DNA of 30,939 bases from positions 1-30,939 of the forward strand of contig HF986003.1 of assembly GCA_000431015.1 (NCBI GenBank). Reading direction: 5' to 3'. This stretch comes from Alistipes sp. CAG:514 (lineage in GTDB: Bacteria > Bacteroidota > Bacteroidia > Bacteroidales > UBA932). Numbering within the stretch: the stretch's first letter is position 1; the number at the start of each line of letters is the position of its first letter. Under the pieces are notes generated by a model. That model saw only the letters and a program-made list of their open reading frames with translations. It had not been told where the DNA came from and did no database searches. Positions 6,960 to 14,834 of this stretch are shown here, one piece after another. Both the position numbers and the translations under genes were made by a program.

Positions 6960-9050
6960 TTATCTGCTGAATGTCACCTCTTTGACAATACGCTTCATGC
7001 CGGCGTACTTGTCAAGGACCCACATCACATAGCGGATGTCCGTGTTGATGCATTTGTTGTAGCCCTCAGTGTAGGACGCGTCGCTGGCGAGTGATTCGAG
7101 ATTGCCGTCGAAGGCCAATCCGATGAGCTCGCCTTTCGCGTTCAGCACCGGACTTCCCGAATTGCCTCCGGTGATGTCGTTGTCGGTCATGAAGTCAACG
7201 ATCATCGTGCGGCGGCCGTCCACCCGGGTTCCCCATCTTCCCCAGCGTCCCTTCTCAAGAAGGTATTTGTGCCGGTCTTTGAGGATGTAGTCGTGGTCAT
7301 CTGGGTTATATTTCTGAAGTATTCCTTCAGGTGTGGTGTACCAATTGTACCAAACCGCATCGTTAGGCTGCAAGCCTCCGACCGTTCCGTAGGTGATCCT
7401 CATCGTTGAGTTGGCGTCCGGGTACTGCTCGACATCCTTGTGAAGCCTCATCCAGTAGAGGGCTTTCTTGTACTCTTTCCCAAGCTTGTTGACCCGTTGT
7501 CTTTTCTCCAACTGGTCCTTTCTGTTGTTGAATGTCGTTACAGGCGTGTCGGTCAGCATCCTGCGGAGAGGGTCGTTCTTCACCTCGTCGACTGACTGTA
7601 TGCCGTCGATCCTGCTGAGGGATGAAATCACGCTCTTGTTCCAGATGTACTCCGCCATCGCTTTGTAGTCATCGCCGAAACGATCCAGCATCTTCACCTG
7701 GAACTTGCCGAAATAGGAGAACTCGAGATTCTCGAAATATTCCTTGCAGGCATATTCAAGAAGCTCTTTCTCCACTCTAGCGTCGGTGGCGGCAAAGCCT
7801 TCCCGGAGCGTCTCCTTGGCTCTTTCCACGCTGGACACATTCCCGGCGCGAAGCATATAGCGGCTGATGAAGGTTCCCCGGAACATGGTCTCGCGGAAGA
7901 ACACCTTGTCCCTCTCGACGCTTTCTGTCTCTGAATAGATCGCCTTGAGATCCGGGATCAGAGTCTCCCACATCGCCTTGCGGTTAGGGGCGGCGTCGAT
8001 CCATTTCTGCATCTCCTTCTCCTGCTCGATTTTCTCGTCCTTGACCCAGAACCTCCTGAAGCACTTGGCCATGCCGTCGTTGTTCTCCTGAATGTTGCTC
8101 AGGGAGAAGAACCATTCCGAATATTTCATCCTTACAATCGGATCCGCGTCCATCCATTTGCGGATGATGCTCATCTGGCCGCCTCTGATGGCGTTAGAGA
8201 TGGGCAGATTGATTTTTTCCTGATAGTTGATCTCCGCGGAGGAGGTGTACCTGTTGGTTCTGCCCGGGTAGCCAATGACCATCGCGAAGGATCCCGGATG
8301 GTAGCCGGCCAAGGAGATTTTCAGACTTTTTTCCCTCGTCACAGGCTTCCCGTCCTCGTAAATCCTGTAGATTGTGAAGTCACAGTTGTGCCGCGGCCAA
8401 GTCCAGTTGTCCTGGTTGCCTCCGAAGTAGCCGATGCTCTGTGGCGGAGCGGCCACCAGCCGTAGGTCGGTGTAGGTCTTATAGACAGACATATAGTATT
8501 TCTCTCCGGCCCACATGCTGCTGAGGATGCATTCCATTCCTGTGGCTTCTTTGTACCGCTTCTCCATGATCGCGCTGATCTTGCGTATCCCGAACGGCTT
8601 GCCGTTGGCGCGGAATTCCTTCATGATTCCCTTGACCTCCTCAGTGACATCGAAAACCTTTTTCAGGAAAAAGACGGTCTCTCCTTCGATCGGAATCTCC
8701 TCCTCGCTTGTCATGGCCCAGAAGCCGTCCTCCAGATAGTTATGCTCCGGAGTGCTGAGCTTAGCGATGTTCGAGTAGGCGCAGTGATGGTTGGTGATGA
8801 TCAGCCCCTGGTCGGAAATCACGCTTCCTGTGCAGTAGAATCCGATCGACACCACCGCGTCCGACACCGCGGTTCCCGGCGCCTCGTCATTGTAGATCTC
8901 GTTCGCCGCGAGTTTCAGTCCCCGCGCCCTCATGTTCTTCTCCAAAGCCTCGTTGATGTCCTGGATCATCCACATCCCCTCATCAGCGAAGGCTGTGGCG
9001 CCGATCATCAGCGCCACAGCCATCAGAAATAATCTTGCTGTTCTCATCAA
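6960..9050 (-). CDS. S46-family dipeptidyl-peptidase, DPP7-like
   Basis: A 696-residue secreted serine peptidase. A signal peptide ends near AFA (22). The chymotrypsin-like triad is visible: NHHC (His89), the CDFTIYR segment (Asp224) and GGNSGSP (Ser631). S46 enzymes remove dipeptides from peptide N-termini in the periplasm or at the cell surface. The specificity position in the AFDGN segment is Gly649. In Porphyromonas enzymes Gly at the equivalent site marks DPP7 (hydrophobic P1), while Arg marks DPP11 (Asp/Glu). A DPP7-like preference is therefore inferred. It is the last gene of the six-gene minus-strand block, 4 bases after the M16 peptidase gene, and is closed by the terminator at 6916-6949. 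Length is normal for the family. Confidence 0.93.
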   Translation of the reverse strand: MMRTARLFLMAVALMIGATAFADEGMWMIQDINEALEKNMRARGLKLAANEIYNDEAPGTAVSDAVVSIGFYCTGSVISDQGLIITNHHCAYSNIAKLSTPEHNYLEDGFWAMTSEEEIPIEGETVFFLKKVFDVTEEVKGIMKEFRANGKPFGIRKISAIMEKRYKEATGMECILSSMWAGEKYYMSVYKTYTDLRLVAAPPQSIGYFGGNQDNWTWPRHNCDFTIYRIYEDGKPVTREKSLKISLAGYHPGSFAMVIGYPGRTNRYTSSAEINYQEKINLPISNAIRGGQMSIIRKWMDADPIVRMKYSEWFFSLSNIQENNDGMAKCFRRFWVKDEKIEQEKEMQKWIDAAPNRKAMWETLIPDLKAIYSETESVERDKVFFRETMFRGTFISRYMLRAGNVSSVERAKETLREGFAATDARVEKELLEYACKEYFENLEFSYFGKFQVKMLDRFGDDYKAMAEYIWNKSVISSLSRIDGIQSVDEVKNDPLRRMLTDTPVTTFNNRKDQLEKRQRVNKLGKEYKKALYWMRLHKDVEQYPDANSTMRITYGTVGGLQPNDAVWYNWYTTPEGILQKYNPDDHDYILKDRHKYLLEKGRWGRWGTRVDGRRTMIVDFMTDNDITGGNSGSPVLNAKGELIGLAFDGNLESLASDASYTEGYNKCINTDIRYVMWVLDKYAGMKRIVKEVTFSR

Positions 9051-9054
9051 TAGT

Positions 9055-11886
9055 CTATTCTTCAGTGTAAATGGTTGTCAAGATATTCCCGCTGGTAAGC
9101 TTTTCCGCCACCTTGCGTACATCCTCGGCAGTGATGCTTTCGTAGGCGGAGACCAGATCCATGTTCGGATCCACTCCGTTCCTGACATAGTTGACCACCT
9201 TGGAATTGAGATGAGTCATCACCTTCGATTTTCTGGCCTGGGACTCTCTTTCATTCTTTACCAGCCATTTTCGGGCTTCCTCAAGTTCTTTTGTCGTAGG
9301 CCCTTCGGCACAGAACCCGGACACGACATCGTCAAGATCCCCGACGAGAATCCTGTAAAGATCCGGCCTAGTCTTGAATGTGATCTCGGATTCGCTTCTG
9401 CCCTTGTCCTTGATGCTTACCGAGGAGTTGAACCGGATAGAGTAGGTACCGCCCCGCTGTTCCCTGATCTGATAGAGCAGGCGTTGGGAAAGAATATAGT
9501 CGGTGAAATCCACTGCGGCGAGGTTCTCTGCCGTAGGCTTAACTTTGGAAGAGAACAATCTTGCCACGACCGTAAAAGGATTGATTTCCTTTTTGCCTGT
9601 CATCGAGAACTCCTGTCTGCCCTTGAAGACTGGAACACGGCCCTTCACTTTCGCCTTCTTTCCGACTTTCACTCCGGCAGGGATCGAGGCGATGTACTTG
9701 CGGACATATTCCTTGATCCTTTCCTCGCCGATGTTGCTGGCGATGTAGATTGTCATTCCGGCGCTCGGATTAAATGCCTTGGAGTAGACTTCCTTCACTA
9801 GATCCATGCTGACTCCCTCCACATCGGTCGAGTCTATGTCAATCGACCAAGGATGCTTTCCGTAGATGAGTGAGTCGCAGGCTTGATTGAAACGAGCGGC
9901 ATCTTTCTTAGGCTCACTGAGGGATTCCAGTTTCTTGTCCTTCATCTGCTCAAGAGCCTTGCCTTGAGGAAAATATGGATTAGTTACGGTCAGGGCGGCC
10001 ATGCGGAAGGCGTTCTCGGCCTTCTTTTCGGGTGCGTTCGTGAGCAGACTTGCGAAATTGCCGCCGATCCTGAGGGATCTTGTGATCTCACTGCAATCCG
10101 GATCCTTTCCGATCTCGCCGTTTGTGGCTCCGCTGAATCCTGCATCTGCCTTGATGAACTCTCCGGCAAAAAGGGCTGAGCCTAATTTGTCCTGCGGCAG
10201 GGCATTGCAGCCAGTGTCGAAATAGATGATCATGGAAAGGTCTGGTGCCGCCTTTACATCCTCCTTGACAGCCGTCCAATAGACCTTGGCTCCATTGCTG
10301 AGGATCCACTCCCTGGTCCCTTCCAGCCCCTTTACGGCTCTTTCCTTCACGATGCTTCCTTCGGAAGCGTTGACGGTAAGATCGATCTTGTTGAGGGTTA
10401 AATAGTTGGGCTTGACATCCTTTGCGCGGGCCTCTTGAAGCCGAGCCTTTGTATCTTCCATGGAAGGCACTTTCCCCTTATCCTTCGGATTGGCGAACCA
10501 GGAGTAGATCTTGTCACTTTCAACAAAGACTTTCCTAATGTAAGGCTTGACATCCTCCAGCGAGATCTCTTTGATGATCCTGTTCTGGATCTCGTGCATG
10601 ACCGCAGGATTGCACAAGGCATCTCCGCTCACGAAGTTGTTGTGGCACACTCCCACGAAGTCTTCGTTGGTCAGTGAAGCCTCGCTTTTAGGCCTTTCCA
10701 GATGGTAGCGCCTTTTGACGAGGGCCTTGGAGGTCTCCAGCTCGTCGTTGGAGATTCCATATTCAATCATGGATTTCTCGTTTTGGGCGTAGAAGTCAAT
10801 GAGGTCGATCATCCGGGCATCCTTCCTGCCAAGAATCGTGTAGAGATCGACGTAATAGTCCTTTGCTTCGGAATAGTTTACCATTACCGCCGATTTCGGG
10901 GCTTCCTTTCCGCTGCGGATCTGCTCCTTCATCCTTTCGGTCATCACATTGGCCAGAATGTCGCGAATGTAAAGATCTTTGTAGAACTCCTCGGTGGAGC
11001 GTACCTCCCTGTCAGGATAAGGCATCCTGTAGAAGATCTTCAGGGCCGAGAAACTGAGTGTGGAATCTATCAGGTTCTCGAAGATCGGCCCGTTGGCCTC
11101 CGGCGCGCGATAGACTTCCTTGGGTGTTGGGTTGACGGCCTTTGGTATGTCAGAGAACTTGCTGATGATTTTCTGCTCCATCTTGTCGGCATCGATGTCT
11201 CCGACCACGATGATTGCCTGGAGGTCAGGACGGTACCACTTGTGATAGAAGTCCAGAATGTCCTCCCTCTTGAAATTGTTTATCACGTCAAGAGATCCCA
11301 GTACAGTTCTTTTTGTCTGCTTGGATCCCTGGTAGACGAGGTTGGTCTGTGACGTGAAAAGAGTCCTTCTGGAATCGAATCCTCTTCTCCATTCCTCCCG
11401 TATCACACCTCTCTCGTTGTCAAGTTCGTCCTGCTCGCAGAGAATGTCTCCTGACCAGTCGTGTAGGATCAGAAGCAGCGAATCCACAAAGGACTCCCTT
11501 GCGACAGGAGCTTTGTCGATGTGATAGCAGGTCTCGCTTTTGGAGGTGAAGGCGTTCACATTCGCCCCAAAACGTACGCCGTTTCTGCCAAGGAACTCAA
11601 GCATCTGCTTATCCGGAAAATGCTTTATCCCGTTGAAAGCCATGTGCTCAAGAAAATGAGCCAGTCCGTTCTGATTGTCTTCTTCCTGAAGTGCTCCAAC
11701 ATTATGGACAATGTAGAAGTCAGCCACTCCGGCGGGGTTGGCGTTATGCCTGATGTAGTATGTCAATCCGTTGTCGAGTGTTCCTGTCTTGATCTGTCTG
11801 TCCACTGGCAGAGGCTGTGCGGTCAGACTGAGCGCACCCAACGCCAATGTGGCCGACGTGATGAAAAGAGTTTTTAAAAATTGCAT
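9055..11886 (-). CDS. Secreted M16-family zinc metallopeptidase (insulinase/pitrilysin type)
   Basis: A 943-residue protein with signal peptide (cleavage near LTA-Q, residue 24). The inverted zinc motif is HFLEH (His77, Glu80, His81), and the distal ligand is Glu158 in DNERGVIREEW. The long form contains two M16 repeats. The second half (about 520-943) lacks the HxxEH motif, as in pitrilysin-like enzymes where the C-terminal half is structural. M16 enzymes cleave peptides inside a closed chamber. With a signal peptide, this one should work in the periplasm or outside. The 5' end overlaps the 3' end of the DUF6850 gene by 13 bases, and the 3' end is 4 bases from the S46 gene, so translation of the three is probably coupled. 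Confidence 0.93.
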   Translation of the reverse strand: MQFLKTLFITSATLALGALSLTAQPLPVDRQIKTGTLDNGLTYYIRHNANPAGVADFYIVHNVGALQEEDNQNGLAHFLEHMAFNGIKHFPDKQMLEFLGRNGVRFGANVNAFTSKSETCYHIDKAPVARESFVDSLLLILHDWSGDILCEQDELDNERGVIREEWRRGFDSRRTLFTSQTNLVYQGSKQTKRTVLGSLDVINNFKREDILDFYHKWYRPDLQAIIVVGDIDADKMEQKIISKFSDIPKAVNPTPKEVYRAPEANGPIFENLIDSTLSFSALKIFYRMPYPDREVRSTEEFYKDLYIRDILANVMTERMKEQIRSGKEAPKSAVMVNYSEAKDYYVDLYTILGRKDARMIDLIDFYAQNEKSMIEYGISNDELETSKALVKRRYHLERPKSEASLTNEDFVGVCHNNFVSGDALCNPAVMHEIQNRIIKEISLEDVKPYIRKVFVESDKIYSWFANPKDKGKVPSMEDTKARLQEARAKDVKPNYLTLNKIDLTVNASEGSIVKERAVKGLEGTREWILSNGAKVYWTAVKEDVKAAPDLSMIIYFDTGCNALPQDKLGSALFAGEFIKADAGFSGATNGEIGKDPDCSEITRSLRIGGNFASLLTNAPEKKAENAFRMAALTVTNPYFPQGKALEQMKDKKLESLSEPKKDAARFNQACDSLIYGKHPWSIDIDSTDVEGVSMDLVKEVYSKAFNPSAGMTIYIASNIGEERIKEYVRKYIASIPAGVKVGKKAKVKGRVPVFKGRQEFSMTGKKEINPFTVVARLFSSKVKPTAENLAAVDFTDYILSQRLLYQIREQRGGTYSIRFNSSVSIKDKGRSESEITFKTRPDLYRILVGDLDDVVSGFCAEGPTTKELEEARKWLVKNERESQARKSKVMTHLNSKVVNYVRNGVDPNMDLVSAYESITAEDVRKVAEKLTSGNILTTIYTEE

Positions 11887-13502
11887 CCTATTGTGAATAT
11901 GATTGTGTTCCTGTAGTTCCCTGTAAGGTACTCCCTTTCAGAGAGCAGACGGTGGTAAGAGTCTGCCAGATCCATGAATACGGAATAGTGGCGCCTGCCC
12001 GTTTCCTTGACCAGGGTGAAGCGGACGGAGGCGGTCCCCCCCGCCGAGGAGGCGTGGAAATATTCAAAGTTCCTGTTCAGGTAGGTGTCGTTGGTACGCG
12101 GGTTCCCGGTCGCGGAGGAGTACTGTCCGTCCTCGTTCTTCAGATCGTCCCCGGCGAACGAATAATCCCCTCCCAAGGTGATGGACAAGAAGTTGTTCCC
12201 CATCGGAAAGTTCTTGACCCCGGTCAGGTTGACCGTGTTGCGGGCGATTCTCTGTTTCCTGTAGAAAGGATATGATGTTGCGGTCTGGTTCACACCGAAC
12301 CTCTCGTAGCCGACAGACAAGGCCCAAGGAACAGGGCTGAAGATGCCCTTGTGACCGTCGGCCTGTCTCTCGATCGAGTAGCGTGCCTTGATTCTGCCCA
12401 CGGTCTTGTCTCCGACTTCCTGACTTCCGAAGTACTGGATTTCGGAACTCTGTCCAGGTTTGGTTGAGACCCTGTAGGAGTTCTCTTTGTTGAGCGAGGT
12501 CATTATGTTCCAGTTTCCGTCAATCCTGTTGTAGAATTTGCCGGTCTTGAAGGTGACCCTGACTCCGAGATCGTACCTCATTCCGTCGTAGTCACAGAAC
12601 TTCACGGTGCCGCTGCCTTTCTTCCCGAAGTAACCACTTCTGTAGGCCGCTCCCAGATCTATGAAGGTGTTTACCCCGCCGACGCTGAATTCGGCCTGTG
12701 CGCTTCCGCCGAAGAACTGGTTGAACATTGGACGCTCATAGCTGACAGACACGAACCCGTTGTCTCCCTCAACGACCTCTACCTTGCCGAAGCTGGCTCC
12801 GTAGTCGATCAGGTAGTAGTACTGCCTGTCAATCGTTCCGAAAAGCTTCTCAAGTACGGTCTCGATGGTCTTGGTGTACCTCAAGCTGACACCGAAAGCG
12901 GCCTTGCCCCTTGGCAGTGAATACTTTGCGCCTAACGACGCATCCAGATCCATCCATTGGTTATACGCCCGCGGATCCTTACGCTTGGCGTAGTCGGCGC
13001 TCTGGTAAGAGACCTTCCCGGCAAGCGTGAGCCTGTTGGTCAATGAATATGCCATCGCACCCTCAAGGGTGTATTTCTCCAGAGTCTTCGACCCGGTCGT
13101 CGTGTCGGAGTTCTCGACAAAGTTGATCGGATTGTAGTAAGGGTCCAGAAGGATAGGCCCTCCCATATCCTTCCCTTTGAAATAACTGTAGTCCACCCGG
13201 CCGTAGAAAGTGATCCTGTCGGAGACTTTCATGTAGGAGGCAGCCTCCAGGCCTGGCTTTAGGCAGTCCGGACTCTCGTGTAGATCAATCAATCCTCCGT
13301 TCTTCTTTTCAAGCCAAGCCGTGACGGTGGAGAGCCGGCCTGTTAGGGGCGATGAGATTCCGGCAGGATTGGAAGACCGTATCCACGGGGACGAGTCTGA
13401 GAAACGGGAATATTCATCCTTCCACTCTTCTCCGGTCTGTGACCAGGCCGGAAGAGCGGAAAGGATGAACATTCCTAAAAACGATAGGATTCTTGAACCC
13501 AT
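11874..13502 (-). CDS. DUF6850-family outer-membrane beta-barrel protein
   Basis: A 542-residue protein with signal peptide (cleavage near AWS-Q, residue ~21). It has long runs of alternating aromatic/polar strands throughout and a C-terminal phenylalanine (TIGCNF), the usual signal for beta-barrel insertion by BAM. I recognise the pattern of the DUF6850 barrel family that accompanies DUF4876 and TonB-receptor genes in Bacteroidota; the assignment is from memory and context. No plug domain or TonB box is seen, so it is probably a passive or accessory barrel rather than a second active transporter. It starts 3 bases after the DUF4876 gene and overlaps the M16 gene by 13 bases. Function unknown. 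Confidence 0.78.
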   Translation of the reverse strand: MGSRILSFLGMFILSALPAWSQTGEEWKDEYSRFSDSSPWIRSSNPAGISSPLTGRLSTVTAWLEKKNGGLIDLHESPDCLKPGLEAASYMKVSDRITFYGRVDYSYFKGKDMGGPILLDPYYNPINFVENSDTTTGSKTLEKYTLEGAMAYSLTNRLTLAGKVSYQSADYAKRKDPRAYNQWMDLDASLGAKYSLPRGKAAFGVSLRYTKTIETVLEKLFGTIDRQYYYLIDYGASFGKVEVVEGDNGFVSVSYERPMFNQFFGGSAQAEFSVGGVNTFIDLGAAYRSGYFGKKGSGTVKFCDYDGMRYDLGVRVTFKTGKFYNRIDGNWNIMTSLNKENSYRVSTKPGQSSEIQYFGSQEVGDKTVGRIKARYSIERQADGHKGIFSPVPWALSVGYERFGVNQTATSYPFYRKQRIARNTVNLTGVKNFPMGNNFLSITLGGDYSFAGDDLKNEDGQYSSATGNPRTNDTYLNRNFEYFHASSAGGTASVRFTLVKETGRRHYSVFMDLADSYHRLLSEREYLTGNYRNTIIFTIGCNF

Positions 13503-13505
13503 GAT

Positions 13506-14795
13506 TTACTTTTTGATGGAAGAGACCTTTCTCTGGTGGAAATCGTTCTTTGAATTGTTTGTGTCCTTGTAGATGATGTGCGCACCCTTGGCGATCGATG
13601 CCTCGGCGTCGATTCCTGAAGGGTCAGTGGAACCGCCCTCTTCAGCCTCGGTGCCGCCGGCATAGTTGTAGACCAGTTTCCCCTCGTTCTCGGCGAGAGC
13701 CTCGGTGGCTTCCTTGTCAACATTTCTGTAGACGGTGAAGCCTTTTTTGCCTGTGAAAACTATGTAGCCGGCGTCAACGCTGTCAAGAAGCCTCTTGTTG
13801 GACTTCTGGAGATTGGCGTTGTCAAAGACCTCGACACCGTCCTTTATCCACTTCACAGGGATCTTGGCGCAGTTGAAAGCAGGCTTTCCGGTAGGGGACT
13901 CTATGTTTTCAGGATTCGTGACGAAATCCTTGGCGCTGGTTCCTTCCGGAGAGAAGATGAAGAAGGCCGGAGATGTCTTGGAGATGCCCCATGCGCTGCC
14001 CATTCCGTAGCAGTAAGTCTTGAGATAGTTGCTTGCAGGGATGGACGCTGAAGGAGCCGGATAGTAGCTGACATTGCTGAAGACCTCAGGGTCGTAGAAG
14101 ACGTAGTCGGCCTTGCTCAGGTCTACCGAGTTGCGGTAGGTCTCCGTATGGTTGATGGCTCCGGTGATGGAGATGACAATCTGTGAGTAAGGAGCGATTC
14201 TCACGTTCGTATCGAACCACCAGCATGCGGTCCAAGCCGGAATGTAGTCGGAATAGGTGAGCTTGCCGTCTTTGAGGTAGTTGTTGGTGGCATTGGAATT
14301 GGCCGGATTTCCGATCGCGAACGCGAACTTACTTGCGTCGGCCTCAACAGGAGAATTGTTGTACAGGATGACATATTTGTCCAAGGCGTAGTCCTTCGCG
14401 TCCTCGTTGTCCATACAGCCTGCAAAGTACAACTCCTTGATGATGACCTGGCTTGTTGTGGACTCGGACAGTTCAAGCCTGAAGCTGTTGGTCCCGTTGT
14501 CGACTACCGTGACAGCAGGGTTCGTTCCGTTGAATATGCTGGATTCTTTGTAAACTGTCGCCGATGCTTCGTAGATTCCGGCCACAAGCTGGAATGTCGC
14601 TGTGCCGTTGACTGTTGTTGCCTTGTAGGCTGTAGAGGATGACTTGTCGGTTACGGTCACCTCAACGGCATCCGTGACAGGCTCGTTGCCGATAACGACC
14701 TGGATTGTCACATCGTTGATCTTGGCGCTTTCGTCTTTCTTGCAGGCCGTGAATGCGGCGGTCGCGGCAAGAATAATGTAGATGATTCTGTTCAT
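13506..14795 (-). CDS. DUF4876-family lipoprotein, probably surface-exposed
   Basis: A 429-residue lipoprotein. The lipobox FTAC gives Cys18, and the mature protein begins C-K-K-D-E-S. This fits the X-K-(D/E)2-X lipoprotein export signal that places lipoproteins on the Bacteroidota cell surface. Residues about 28-110 form a carboxypeptidase-regulatory/Ig-like domain (VIGNEPVTDAVEVTVTD). The remainder resembles DUF4876, rich in Tyr, Asn and Trp as in ligand-binding lipoproteins. Lying between a TonB-dependent receptor gene (39 bases upstream) and a barrel gene (3 bases downstream), it plausibly captures the substrate and hands it to the receptor, in the manner of SusD or HmuY, although it is not a SusD homologue. 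Substrate unknown. Confidence 0.8.
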   Translation of the reverse strand: MNRIIYIILAATAAFTACKKDESAKINDVTIQVVIGNEPVTDAVEVTVTDKSSSTAYKATTVNGTATFQLVAGIYEASATVYKESSIFNGTNPAVTVVDNGTNSFRLELSESTTSQVIIKELYFAGCMDNEDAKDYALDKYVILYNNSPVEADASKFAFAIGNPANSNATNNYLKDGKLTYSDYIPAWTACWWFDTNVRIAPYSQIVISITGAINHTETYRNSVDLSKADYVFYDPEVFSNVSYYPAPSASIPASNYLKTYCYGMGSAWGISKTSPAFFIFSPEGTSAKDFVTNPENIESPTGKPAFNCAKIPVKWIKDGVEVFDNANLQKSNKRLLDSVDAGYIVFTGKKGFTVYRNVDKEATEALAENEGKLVYNYAGGTEAEEGGSTDPSGIDAEASIAKGAHIIYKDTNNSKNDFHQRKVSSIKK

Positions 14796-14834
14796 TTGAA
14801 TTTTGTTTTAATTGTTGGTTTGTTATAGTTCGCC

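Noticed and set aside
10702..11352. Plus-strand open frame (216 codons) inside the M16 gene
   Set aside because: Shadow of the M16 reading frame; no independent start signal or recognisable protein.
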